DNA from: Chrysophaeum taylorii
Taxonomy: Eukaryota; Sar; Pelagophyceae; Pelagomonadales; Pelagomonadaceae
Assembly (NCBI GenBank): GCA_029834535.1
Contig: JAQMWT010000589.1
Coordinates: forward strand, 1-64,000
Direction: 5' to 3'
Length of the DNA: 64,000 bases
In this document: positions 49,976-61,128 of the stretch, piece after piece
How the letters are laid out: each line of letters opens with the position of its first letter
Numbering within the stretch: position 1 is the first letter of the stretch
Made by a program: the position numbers and the translations under genes
The notes under the pieces: generated by a model
The model's database searches: none
Seen by the model: only the letters and a program-made list of their open reading frames with translations
Told to the model about the DNA's origin: nothing

Positions 49976-52730
49976 TCAAACCTCCATGTTCCAGAGCTCG
50001 GGGATACTTTCTTCATCGCGGCGACGCTTGAGCCACGTTATCAATGGCTCGCTGCGGTTCGTGAAGTCCTCGTTGACGCAGGCTTCGCACGACCGGAGTC
50101 GCATATCGCTCTTGGGATCGGCGAGTGGATCTCCCTCGACCGATCCGTACTTATCCCTCGCCCAGGTCATCTGGTCGCGGAGGTAGAGCTCGAGGTTCTC
50201 GCCCGCGCTCGCGTGGCCCATGTGCTGTTTCACGAGCTCCAACTCGGAGCACTTGAGCACGCGGCACATCCAGCCGCAGCTAGATGGCCGCAGGCTTCGA
50301 TGGTTCGGTAGGGGGTGTTGTCCATCCCAGCCTGCGCCGGGAAACATCATCGTTACAAGAAGAATTTCCCGCACCTGCGGCCATGAACATCCGCTGCAAG
50401 TATCGGCGGAACATTTCGTCCTGCCAAGGCTCGCCGCACTTGACGCCACCTTCCTCAAAATCGTAGTGGCGGAAGAGCGGCCCTTCCGTTACGTTGTTGG
50501 GGATGAAGTAGGTGAGCATGACGTGCACAATTCGCATGACCGGGCACAACGCGAGGTTTCGGTCATTGTGGTAGACGCGCTTATACTCCTTGCGGTTCTT
50601 CGTGTGGTGCACCTTGGGCGACTTGAAGACGATAAAGTCGGGGAGCCCCGTGAGCTCGTTAAGAATTTTGTTGCCGTGGTGGTCTTTGGGGACGAGCAGG
50701 TTGTCGCGGATGTCGATGCCATCGTCCTCGGTTGGTCGGCCCGCGTGGCACAACCCGAAAATGATCCGGAAAATCGCCAGATGCAGAAAGCACCTGATCG
50801 ACGGTTGAGCGGATGCCTTCGAGATCCTCTCGACGGCACGAAGACACCACCGATGAGCGCCAACGAGACGTCGAAGCCAACAATTGACGTCAAACCAGGG
50901 CGGAGGCGATACTTCGCGCGGCATCTCGGTGATGAGAGCGACGTACTCTTCGTGAAGCCTCTCCTTGACGATGCGTTTAACAGCCGGGTGGGTCCAAGGA
51001 GAACGAACAGTACCCCAAACGCGTTCTGCCATTGCTCTTAGTGCACTCAACTGGGGCTGCATCGTGGACGGCACGAGTGCCTTCGCTTTAAGCGTTCCGA
51101 CCACTGTATTGATAATGGGTTGGTCTTTTGCGAAAACACAGAAATTCAGATATGCAATGACCCAGGCAACGTGCGGAGGTTTGAGCGTAACGACGCCGTT
51201 TTCATTGAGCTGAAGCCAGGGGTGGCTCATGAAGACTTCGTAGTCGGTCAACGCCGCGACGCGTTCGAACTCGATCCACATGTTCTCGCGCTTGCGAGAA
51301 TACTGGTCGCTCCCAGTGTGCCCACTAAAAAGGTCGCCGAACGACACGTGCATTAGGGTCCCAACACATGAAAGAAGCTCTTGTGAGTGCACGCAACTAC
51401 TATCTTGGTGCGAATTGGGATTTAAGTAGTTGGCAAAACAACGCAAAAAATAACCGAGTACCGACGATCCGTTGCCCTTGCCAGAAACAAACATCGTCCA
51501 TGGCAATTGGACCGAACGGATAACCTTATCCCTCGAGACATTCGAACCGACATTGGCAAAAAAAATGTCATGGTACATTTCATCCGTCATGAGCTTACCC
51601 TCAACGTCGCCATGGAGATTCCTGAGCGCTTTGGTGGCGCTCGCCAGATCCAAATGATCAGCTCGTACGGAATCCCGCGCGGTCTGTGATCGTTGGCACG
51701 TACCGACGACCGACCCCGGGTTTTCGAGCGCCGAGCGGGGATTTTCGCTGGCGATGCTCTTGACCAACTCGCCGATGAGTTCCTTTGAGCATCCAAGCAT
51801 CGCTGAGACCCACTTGGAGCGATCAACGCCGCGATGAACAGACGACTCCATGCCGCTATCGTTAAGTGCGAGACCACGATCCAGCATGGTTTCGATGACT
51901 GCTCTCGGTGTCTCCGAAAATGCCTTGTTTCCAACGCGCATTTGGAGAATGAGGGCTCCAAAAAAGCCGGGGACGCCGCCGATCGCGTACGCGCTGTTGA
52001 GACAGTTTACCGGCACTTCAACATTGGGCTTGTTTGCAAGGCTCGGCAGCTGGGGATGCGCTTCAAGCCTCCAGTACAAAAGGCCGAAGCAGTCCAGCGC
52101 GTAACCCGCGCGCGCGGCATAGAGAAGTCGGTACCTTTTGTTGAAGGTGGCTCGGAGTCTCTCGGATGTGCTGGCCTCCAATGTCTTGTGAAATGCCCAT
52201 TCGTACGTGTACACCTGGTACCCCCCGCGCAAGGCAAAGCGCCACCAGTCGGGATCGTCTGGATGCACGCCGATCATATGCGAAAACTCATTCACCGTGC
52301 AAGCTCTGGTAACACCGCCAGCGTGGCCAAAGAACGCGAAGTTGAGGAGACTCCGCAGGCAGGTGGGGAAAAAGTGACGCCGACGATTCTGGCGAAGCCA
52401 AGGGATCTGCGCCCGAAAGAATCGGGCGACCCTCCCCTTGCCGACATAACTCATCCCCGCCGACTCCAACATTGTACAGAGCGTGTCGACGTGGCGCTCT
52501 TCCAAGTAGGCGAGCTCGTCGAGCACATCGCAGTGTTCTTCCACACTGAAGCCGAGGTAAAACAACAGCCATCTCAGCAGGTACGCGTCTCGCGGCACCA
52601 ATTTTAACTTCGAGGCGAGGTCCGTCAGCGAATGCGACTTGCCGAGTTCAATATTGACCGCAGCGTCGACGACACTCAAGTCGGGGGGCAAGGGGATCGC
52701 GTTGAGTCGGCGCTTCCTCGAGGTCGGCAT
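49976..52730 (-). CDS. Tyrosine recombinase (Crypton-like), one 43-nt intron
   Basis: Exons 52730-50375 and 50331-49976 give 903 residues. The intron (50374-50332 on the minus strand) starts gtgcgg and ends ggcgcag; splicing keeps the frame (phase 1). The C-terminal third carries the recombinase signature: Arg in GLCHAGRPTEDDG (about 666), a Lys/Arg-rich beta segment (KSPKVHHTKNRKEYKR), a His-Arg box (NHRSLRPS), the QHMGHAS box (about 822) and the Tyr nucleophile in ENLELYLRD (about 833). Enzymes of this family cut and join DNA through a 3'-phosphotyrosine bond. The N-terminal two-thirds are helical and unrecognised. No RT is nearby, so a Crypton-type DNA transposon is more likely than a DIRS retroelement. 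The start follows cgtccc and opens with a basic patch (SRKRRLN). Confidence 0.75.
50332..50374 (-). other. Spliceosomal intron, 43 nt
   Basis: Donor gtgcgg, pyrimidine-rich ttcttcttg and acceptor ggcgcag on the minus strand. It separates the Arg half of the recombinase active site from the His/Tyr half. Confidence 0.75.
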
Positions 52731-53521
52731 GGGACGAGAGGGAGAGGCGAGGAGCGCGAGCGTGTCGACGCCGAGATGTCGACGCCGAGATGGTCAAAAC
52801 CCGAACTAACTAAACGATGATGCCGTTGAGGCCTTCAAATCGAGGCTAACCGCCTTAAATTTCCCCCAAAAAACGGTTCATGCGCAACGGACGCTTCAAG
52901 TATCATATATTAAATATCCTATAATAGCCGCCGCTATATCCAATATCAAATATCAAACTATGACATCACCTATCCAATATCCCTACGTGCTCACACCACC
53001 GCACTCCCCGCGCCGGTGGCGGTCGCCGACATTTCAGTCGACACCCACGGGTCTCTATTGAGCGTTTTGGCCACTTTGGGCTCAGTCCGCCAGGTGTCCG
53101 AAAGTCTCCTCTCCACTTCCCGGGAGTTTCCTCGGAAATGGGGAAATTTGGAAGTTCCCGGAAATTTCTTGGTCGGCAGTTCACTTTCCCGGAAATCCGC
53201 GAGTCATAACGAACAATGTGGATGGCGATGCAAATACCCCCACTACTCTTCTGAGCTTCACTACGTCTTAGTCACTTCAGGATCTTCAGGCTATTATGCC
53301 CGCCTTGCAGCATCTCTCTTCCTTCTATACCACCGCATCTGAAACTCCATCGAATATAGAATAGGATGCACCGGAACTTGTTGTCAATCGGGTTGGTCCA
53401 AGTAATGTACCCACAGACGACAGCACACAAGAAGCTGAATAAGATAAAGAAGATGAAGAAGACGAGCAAGAGACGACTCTAGATGCTGAAAACTCGACTG
53501 CTGAAGCAGACACCAGCGTTG
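52731..53521. other. Region upstream of the recombinase, without a gene
   Basis: Holds a short tandem gatgtcgacgccga repeat at about 52773, an AT-rich stretch of tatcaaatatc-like steps (52905-52985) and a cccggaa-rich stretch (53118-53190). It may include the promoter and one end of the recombinase element; no terminal repeat was found. Confidence 0.3.
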
Positions 53522-54292
53522 TGACACCCTCCGAGGCTGTACATGTGACAGCGCGCTCACATGCGGCTGTCACGGCCAATGAACCAGTTGACGAATCCGA
53601 ATCCGAATCCGAATCCGGTTGTAATTGTTTGTTTGTTTGTTTGTCTGTTTGTTTGTTTGACACCCTCCGAGGCTGTACATGTGACAGCGCGCTCATATGC
53701 GGCTGTCACGGCCAATGAACCAGTTGACGAATCCGAATCCGAATCCGGTTGTAATTGTTTGTTTGTTTGTTTGTTTGTTTGTTTGTTTGTTTGTTTGTTT
53801 GTTTGTTTGTTTGTTTGTTTGTTTGTTTGTTTGTTTGTTTGTTTGTTTGGTTTGTTTGGTTTGTTTGTTTGGTTTGTTTGTTTGGGTTTGTTTGTTTGGG
53901 TTTGTTTGTTTGGGTTTGTTTGTTTGGGTTTGTTTGTTTGGTTTGTTTGTTTGTGCGCGCTCATATGCGGCTGTCACGGCCAATGAACCAGTTGACGAAT
54001 CCGAATCCGAATCCGGTTGTAATTGTTTGTTTGTTTGTTTGGTTTGTTTGTTTGTTTGGTTTGTTTGTTTGGTTTGTTTGTTTGGTTTGTTTGTTTGGTT
54101 TGTTTGTTTGGTTTGTTTGTTTGGGTTTGTTCGTTTGGGTTTGTTTGTTTGGTTTGTTTGTTTGGTTTGTTTTTGTTTGTTTGTTTGGTTTGTTTGTTTG
54201 TTTGTTTGTTTGTTTGTTTGTTTGTTTGTTTGTTTGTTTGTTTGTTTGTTTGTTTGTTTGTTTGTTTGTTTGTTTGTTTGTTTGTCTGTTTC
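53522..54292. repeat. Compound (TTTG)n satellite with an interspersed 100-bp unit
   Basis: A unit containing gctgtcacggccaatgaacc and a gaatcc run occurs at about 53522, 53659 and (5'-shortened) 53950, each time followed by a TTTG array. The second and third arrays contain many TTTGTTTGG variants. Both strands read as open frames of repeated residues (VCLF or TNKQ), which is a property of the tetranucleotide and not evidence for a protein. Confidence 0.85.
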
Positions 54293-54937
54293 GCACGCCA
54301 TGTGTACATTATCTGCACTCTCAAGAACGTCCTGAACACTTACAATGTGTTCCGCACGTTAAGGAGGCCCAGAGAGTTACACCCATATCGTGCATGACTC
54401 TTTTGTACTACAATACACCACTTCTGGTCCTCAGGACCGCTGCTTACTTCGTTGCTCATGACGGTTTTCACTCCGAGTCCTAATCGCGGCTTTCCCTCAC
54501 CATCCTTACCCTTTTACCCTTCCTTCCGCTTTCCTTTAAACAAAACCGACAATACGCTCGTCTGGTTCTCTTTCCGACCTCGGATAGTTCCACCCTTGCG
54601 AGCCGCAAGATCCAGACTTCACTGTTTAGCTGGCAGTTGCCCTGTATCTCGCTACCAGTGCGAAAGCATCTCAGGGCGCATGCCACTGGGAGGTGAGGTG
54701 CTCTATTCCTGAGATAGTAGCACATGGTGAGGCGGAATGGTCTAGTCACATCTTAGATCGCACGCGGCCTCTACCATACCTGTGGTGGGTCGAACCTCTC
54801 CAGCCCCTTGAATGAGTGGATGAACGAAAGAATGAATGAGTTCTTGGGTAGGGTCGGATAAGAAAGCTCAAAACTAGGCCCTAGCCTACATTTCGAACAC
54901 CAAACGAGAAACCCTCATTCAAAAGTGGATTGTCTCA
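54293..54937. other. Region without a supported gene
   Basis: Mixed sequence with CT-rich ccttccgctttcc near 54520. No feature recognised. It may hold the left terminus and promoter of the transposase gene that follows. Confidence 0.3.
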
Positions 54938-55435
54938 TTGAAACATAGCCTGCAAAATCACAAAATCGGCGTTCCGCCCATGGAATCGGCCGAAACGAGC
55001 AAAGAGTCGGCCCCGGGTCCTTCTGTAACCCCTGTGGACCCTTCGGTCCCGGCTGAGTTGACGAAAGTGTCGAAAAAACCCGCTGCCAAACGTCAACGGC
55101 GAAAAAACCTCTTGAGGGGAGAGTGCGTGTGCTGCGCAGCGAGGCTCGACGCCGACTAGACGGCCAGGGGCCAGCCGCTCGACCTGGAGCGACTCCTGAA
55201 TATCGAGGGCGAGCTGCCCGACAAGTTCTACGTGTGCTCGAAAATGTGCCGGGACGACTTCACCCCGAGCAAGCTACACACGACGAAGGGCGCGAAGGCC
55301 GTTCTCGCCCGGATCTCCGCGTCGCTAACTAGGACTCTCAAGACAACCATCCGCAGCGGGGACGAGTCCTCATCGAGCACGACTTCTCGGCGGGGCACAA
55401 CATCCAGGGCGGCAACGGCGTTGTCCTGGGCCTAA
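54938..55435 (+). pseudogene. N-terminal zinc-finger part of the DDE transposase
   Basis: The reading starts at MKHSLQNHKIGVPP and has a basic patch followed by CVCCAARLDAD, an in-frame tag (55157-55159), then DLERLLNIEGELPDKFYVCS and KMCRDDF. Two Cys pairs spaced about 35 residues apart suggest a zinc-binding DNA-recognition domain like those that open many transposases. Downstream, HDFSAGHNIQGG lies in another frame. The region is either decayed or contains further introns. Confidence 0.5.
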
Positions 55436-55451
55436 TCTACAACAACACTGT

Positions 55452-58400
55452 GTGTCGGGTCGAGTCATACGACGTGAAAACGATTCAGCAGGGAGAGATC
55501 CGCGTCCCGTTCTCCCACGTCAAGGCCAAGCCCACAAGGAGAACGACACCCCCCCGATTCGGCGACTACCACCCGGACGGCCAGCGCGTCCGACGCTTGG
55601 ATCGAGTGGGTCATCGGTTATCTCCACACTGTCGTCGTCGTCGGACTCGAATGTGCGGATCTCGGAGCTCGAGAAGGAGGTGTCGAAACTCCGGAGCACG
55701 GTCGACAAGCTCACGGCGGCCAAGACGGCTCAGCACTCTCGCTCTGTCACCGCCGAACGCGAGACGAAAGAAGCCCACGCCGACGCCTTCGCCGCGGAAA
55801 TGGCGGCCGCCAAGGCAGACGCGGCGCGTCTCGAGGCCAAGTGGAAGTACGAGGACGAGGTCCGGGATGCCGCACGTCGGGGGGCACGGCTCCAGGTCCG
55901 CATCGAACGCCACCAGGCCTCCAATGAGAAGCAGCGCAACCGCGATGCCGCGAGGCTGCAGCGAGCCATCGACGAGCTCAACGCGACCAAGGCCCAGTCG
56001 AACGAGGCGGCGAGACAGGCTGCGGCGGCGGCCGAGTTTCGGGAGAGGAACCGACTGAAGAAATCGGACCCTCGGGCCATGCGACAACTCAAGAACAATT
56101 ACGCCGCCCTCAACCAGGAAGCGAAGCAAATGGAGATAAAGCTCGCGGCTGCCGAGGACCGCGTCCAGGCCCGGGAGGAGGAGATCGAGCGGCTGCGGGA
56201 GCGGGTCGCGGTCCTCGAGAAGCAGAACGCCGAAGTGTGGGTACCGCGGAAGCCGTCCGGCAAGGGATCCGGCAAGGGCACTCCGTGGGACTCGAAGCTC
56301 AGGGTGCTGTGTATGAAACTGCTCGCCTCGCGGGTTGCGCCTGCGGAAATCCCCGAGGTCCTGGTCTCGGTCGTCGAGGCGGTCGTTGGCCCGGAGCGAG
56401 TGCGCGACATGGAGCTCCCGTCCGCACGCTTCATTCGCGACCTGCGCTCCGAGATGGGTGTCCTTCACGAGGCCGCCGTCGCCCTCGCCGTGGGATACGG
56501 TGACGTCGTCGACGCGGCGACGGACGCGTCGCCGCTCGACGGCAAGGAGATCGCGACTACCCAACTTCGCGTCACACGCGGCGGCGTGACGGAGAACTGG
56601 ACGCTTGGCGCGAGCGAGATCTCCGACCAGAGCGCGCCTGGCGAGGCCAAGGCGATCAACGATCGGTTTGGTGACCTGAATCGAGCGCTCCAGCTCGTTA
56701 ATCAAGTTTACCAGGAGCTCTACGGAGCCGACGCTGCTGCGGAGGCGCTCCCGGCCGCCGGCAGCGCCGGCGTGCAGAATCTCGCCGGCCGGGCCATCGT
56801 TACCGACAACGCCTCCGCCGCCATCGCATCGGTCCGCGAGCTCCAGGAGCATGTCCTCGCGGCGGCGCAGAAGGAGATCGGGGAAGAGCTGTGGAATTTG
56901 ATGACGCAAGACGAGCGCGACGCGAAGACTCGTGTCTTTCACGGGAACTGCCAGCGACATCTCGGTACGTCGTGCCGTCCCACCAGCAATTTGTTGAGCA
57001 GGCAACACATGGCTCGACGGCGGCGCCGCCGAGGAGGCCAAGATGCTCGACACGCTGCTGAAGGATAGCATCGAGAGCTCGGAGGCGAAGCACCTGCGCC
57101 TCACCGGCGAGTTGAACAAGGTCATTCATGCATTGTCCAAGTGTATCGGCGAGGGCGTGGATCGCTACGGGAAGGGCTTCGGGACCCCTCTCCGGGCATT
57201 CCTCGAGGAGAAGCACCCGTCGGAGCTCTACCTCACGCTCGGCCGCACGGACAAGGGGACGCGGCAGGACGCGTGCACCAACGCGGCCTGGGTCATCTTC
57301 CACAACCTCCCGTTTCTCGTCGAGTTCCTCGAGAACGCGAGCTACGCGCCGCAGAACATCCTCAGGAACAACCTCTTCTCGACCTTGTCCTCGCAGGAGG
57401 TCGCCGGAGCCATTCGAGCCCGAGCGATCATCGACGACAAGCTCACGGTGCCTTTCCGATTTTTCGCCGCATCGGACGCCCTCGAGGGTTGGTCGGTTCT
57501 CGACATGGCGGGCGTTCTCGAGCGAGTGCATGCCTTCTTCCAAGTCTGCCAGGATAATCCACAACTCGTTGCGACCGCCGGTTACGAGGCCTTCGACACT
57601 GAGATCGCCACCTACGCCCAGTTCCTCGAGACGCGGGCCGGGTCGGCGAAGCTGTCCGTCGACGGCCAGTCCACGATCCGCGACGTCGCGGCCGTTCGGG
57701 CGCGGCTCTACGCTCCGACTGACACCAATGATCCAGAGGCCAAGACCATGCTCGACGCGCTCCGGGCCTGGGGCCGCGGCATGCGCCGCACGTTCGAGGG
57801 GGGGCAGTCTATGCGCTACGTCGGCGACGGCGACCTCGCGGCGGTCAACCAGGCGTCGGAGCTCCGGAGGGCCTTCGACGGCGCGCGGCGGAACTCGAAC
57901 GAGGTCGAAGGCGAGTTTGGCGTATTGAAGTATTACAACACCTCCTACGTCAACATGAGCGTCGTGAACTGCGTCGGGGTCGTCGCGTGCCAACGGGACC
58001 ACATGTTCGACCGGGCCGCCACGAGTTTTACGACCAAGCGCCGGCGACGCGTCGCCGACGAGGTCGCTGGTCGAACGACGACGAAGGCTCGAATGCGCGA
58101 TCGAGTTGGTGGAGGACGTCTCGCCACGCTCGGCGACGACTTTCGAGGAGTGTTGATGGAGGCGGCTCGTCGTGGTCGGCAGAACCACAAGGAGCAGGCT
58201 GCCGCGCGCGCGGAGGCGGCGAAGGAGCACCATCGCCGTCGCGCCGCCGCGTTCGTCGAGAAGGCCCTCGAGCGCCAGGTGAACGACTACGCCAAGGCCC
58301 AGGAGGCCATGAAAGTCAAGCCTGTCGTCGACGAGCAGGCCCTCGTCGGGAGGACCCTGCTCTCGACGGTCAAGAAGCGACTTGATGCGGCACTTAAGCA

Positions 58401-59130
58401 GATCTCGAGCGACGCTGCGCGGTCGAAGGTCCAAAAGGAGAACATCGACAGGTACGTCGTCGGCATGGGCATGGGCGACCTCAAACCCAAGTCCTACACC
58501 TCGGGCAAGGACCCGACGATCGGCTCGGCCGGTTCCAAGGCCAACATCGAATTCCTCACCGCGCACCTCGAGTACGTCTACGAGCAGATCAAGACCAACT
58601 CCCGCGAGTTGGTCGCCGAGGCGGTAGTCCCGGGCGAGCGCCGACGGCAGCTGCCAGTGCTCGGGACCGCGACGGCCCAGCGTCTCGAACTCGACGCGAG
58701 GCGGCACTTGAGCGTTGACGAGCTCAAGGCCAAGGTTGAGGAGTGCCTCGCCTTTCGCCATCCGAGGAAGCGGACGCGGACGAGTGGCCGCTCGAAGCTA
58801 CCGACGATTGACGTGGCGTTGGTCGGGTCACGCGTCGAGATTCTCTGGGAGTTGTCGGGGCACCCGGGCTGCTACTGGATGCCCGGCACCATCGAGGCGG
58901 TATCCGACGAGAACTCCAAGGACGGTCGCAAGAAACTCGGGCTGGGTTGGATCTTCGTTTCCTATGACGACGGTTTCAGCGGGTGGCTCCTCGCGAACCG
59001 CCCCACCTTCTTCAACGGCTCCAAGCCGGCTTCCTGGCGCTTCGTGTCCGAGGACAACGAATACGACGACGACGACGACGACGAGGAGGAGGAGGACGCG
59101 ATGGACGTCGACGACGACGACTACGCATAG
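55452..59130 (+). CDS. DDE-type transposase with a 37-nt intron and a Tudor-like tail
   Basis: Exons up to 56964 and 57002-59130. The intron (56965-57001) begins gtacgt and ends gagcag; splicing yields CQRHLGNTWLDGG in frame (phase 1). Trusted sequence starts near 55590. A long coiled coil (about 55650-56230) precedes the catalytic core: first Asp in AATDASPLDG, second Asp in AIVTDNASA, the C-x2-H box in HGNCQRHLGN, and a Glu in NEVEGEFGVLKYY about 310 residues later. This spacing fits transposases with a large helical insert before the last acidic residue. The C-terminus (VGSRVEILWELSG, CYWMPGTIEAV, WIFVSYDDGFSGWL) resembles a Tudor or Agenet barrel that reads chromatin, followed by an acidic tail. 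The strand, GC-rich third positions and lack of stops support expression. Terminal repeats were not found. Confidence 0.65.
56965..57001 (+). other. Spliceosomal intron, 37 nt
   Basis: Donor gtacgt, acceptor tgagcag. Joins the C-x2-H box to the rest of the catalytic domain in one frame. Confidence 0.75.
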
Positions 59131-59911
59131 CTGCGTTCGCGGGCCCCGACGCCGGTCTCCCGAGGACGCCCGGAAAGACGAGGACACTAGAACTGGCCCC
59201 AGCGAACAAAAGGCGCCGTCCAAACGCCCACACGACCCTCATTGGGCCTACGGACATTCCCGATGCGCCGGTTGTTGTATTTGGAGCCGATGGCGCCGTG
59301 CAGAGTAGAGCCACCTAGGCCCCCGCCTCCACCGAGGCGCCAAAATACCTCACTCCCAAGTAGATTCGCCAAATCGGCAGCTACGGACTTCGTTCCAAGA
59401 TAAAATCGGCACCATTTTGGGTCAACTTGGCGACGGACAAAAAAGCCCGCCAATCCTTGGGGATTTTTGGCCCCGGCGCGGGACCCCCGAGTTCCTTATC
59501 CGACCCTATCTTGGGGCGACGAAAATACGCGAGGGGACCTTGGCGACCAGGCGACGAACCCGTGTGAGATGAGGATAGCGCACCCCGAAGATGGAGGTGC
59601 AAAGGACAACAACAAACGCCCAAACAAAAAACATGCGCCCAGGTTGCTGGGTTGATTAATTAAGAAGAAGGACAAATAAACAAAGGGAATAAAAAAACAA
59701 AGAGCAAGAAACAAGTCTTAGAGCGGCATTCGTTCCGATAAGCACACACGAGCGCGGGATATGTTCGTGGTTCGGGCTCGTTCGGAAAGTTAGCTCATTC
59801 GACGACGAGGCAATCAATCCTCCGGTGGTGCAGTGACGTGAAGGGAGATGGTTCTCACGAAAGAAAATGAAATCTTCGAAGGAGAAGGTCCCCGAGTAGA
59901 GTACAAACGAG
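59131..59911. other. Region without a supported gene
   Basis: Between the convergent 3' ends of the transposase and U-box genes. GC-rich to 59500, then A-rich (aacaaacgcccaaacaaaaaa and gaataaaaaaacaaagagc near 59690), where polyadenylation of one or both genes may occur. No ORF is convincing. Confidence 0.35.
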
Positions 59912-60715
59912 TCAGGCTTCGTCGGTTGTTGGGGGGGGCATGATAGCGTTTGAGGTGAGGCGGACCGTGTGGATCGCGGCGTTGGCGAGTTCCTTGAGGA
60001 TGCCGGTGGCGAGGGCAACTGAGCCGGCTGCGGCCCCGAGGGCGAACATGGCGGCAATCGAAGCAGAGGCGACGGGAACCAGGACAGCGCCCGAAGCAAT
60101 CTTGAAGCAGCCGCGGGCCCAGGAGGGGCGATCCTCGTCGTCGGAGGCGCCCGTGAGAGAGTCGGCGAGGCCGTGAGCGAGCTCGATGCCGCCGGAAACG
60201 ACCTCGGCGACCGAAGAAGCCACACCTCCAACGATGGCACCAACGGCGCCGACAGAAAAGGCTCCGACCATCAAAGCCCCCGCCGAGACGGGTCCCGTCC
60301 TCAGGACGCGCTCGGCGCTCGGGAGAAGCGTGCCCTCGATCCAGCGGCGGCGGCGCGCTGCGGCGCCGAACGCAGCGTCACTCCGCAGCTGTTTCTCGTA
60401 CTTGGCCTTGCACGCTGCACGGTTCGCGCAGTCGGCGTTGCAGAACGGACATGCGAAGTAAAGCTGGCCGTCGTCCGTGTCCCGGCGGCTCTCGGCGAAG
60501 GTGCGAATGGCCATTTGGAGTTCGGGCAGAGCTTCTACAGACGTTGATTCGAGGCTTGACCCCGTTAGGGGGCTAGTCGCGCGCTGCGCGAACCACCGCT
60601 CGATCGCGAGCTTCTCGTAGGTGTGCCCGTCCCGCGCCCGCACGGGCTCCCGCATCAGCCCGTGCGTTATGGGACACAAAAACTCGCTCGGCGTTTCCAT
60701 CGCAATCATCTCCAT
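59912..60715 (-). CDS. U-box domain protein with C-terminal membrane segments
   Basis: 267 residues. Residues 11-58 form a U-box (FLCPITHGLMREPVRARDGH, then YEKLAIERWF and SPLTGSSL), the fold that recruits ubiquitin-charged E2 enzymes. A Cys cluster follows (CPFCNADCANRAAC, about 90-103). Two hydrophobic Gly/Ala/Val-rich segments (about 143-180 and 208-245) could span a membrane, placing the U-box on the cytosolic side. This is the clearest host gene in the window: no element-like partners, one clean frame. A retroposon lies about 40 bp upstream of its start. Substrate unknown. It could be part of an expanded U-box family, but no second copy is present here. Confidence 0.75.
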   Translation of the reverse strand: MEMIAMETPSEFLCPITHGLMREPVRARDGHTYEKLAIERWFAQRATSPLTGSSLESTSVEALPELQMAIRTFAESRRDTDDGQLYFACPFCNADCANRAACKAKYEKQLRSDAAFGAAARRRRWIEGTLLPSAERVLRTGPVSAGALMVGAFSVGAVGAIVGGVASSVAEVVSGGIELAHGLADSLTGASDDEDRPSWARGCFKIASGAVLVPVASASIAAMFALGAAAGSVALATGILKELANAAIHTVRLTSNAIMPPPTTDEA

Positions 60716-60754
60716 CCTGCTGCGACGCTCCCCTACCGGAAATATTAACGGAAA

Positions 60755-61119
60755 CTAACTAACTAACTAACTAACTTCAGACCTCTCCCGAGCATGGGAG
60801 CCAGGCCGGACCGACAGGAGCCAGTCCGGAATCACGGGCCTGTAGACGAGGAGCGCCGAAAGGTCGGTCGGCGGAGAGTGACCATCAAGCTTGTCGCCAT
60901 GCGACGAGGAGACCGCGATGTGACTGACAACCAACTCGTCGATAACCTTCCGTCTTCGCCCCCCGGCCATACCCCGTCCCACTGCGAACGTTCCGGCTGC
61001 CAACCGGCCCGCCCGGGAGGCGAATAGGTGCCAACCTACGCCGGGAGGGCGGATGCCCTCGCAAGGCTCAGGATTCATGAGGCACCGTCCTCCATCGCAA
61101 CCGCAGTCGGCGATCAGGG
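60755..61119 (-). mobile_element. Short retroposon copy 4 (full-length reference)
   Basis: 365 bp with an exact 9-bp target duplication taacggaaa (60746-60754 and 61120-61128). On the minus strand it begins ccctgatcgccgactgcgg and ends with a (GTTA)5-like tail. It sits just upstream of the U-box gene and may affect its promoter. One minus-strand frame is open through most of it, but no domain is seen. Confidence 0.9.
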
Positions 61120-61128
61120 TAACGGAAA

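Noticed and set aside
49976-52730. DIRS-type retroelement as the source of the tyrosine recombinase
   Set aside because: No RT-RNase H or DIRS-like inverted and internal repeats lie nearby on the same strand; the adjacent methyltransferase is C5-type, not the adenine type known in DIRS.
53557-54483. Long frames on both strands encoding VCLF or TNKQ repeats
   Set aside because: They arise from the (TTTG)n satellite and read equally well on both strands.
55611-58761. Long minus-strand frames opposite the DDE transposase
   Set aside because: Shadows of a GC-rich coding strand. The plus strand carries the catalytic motifs and the intron.
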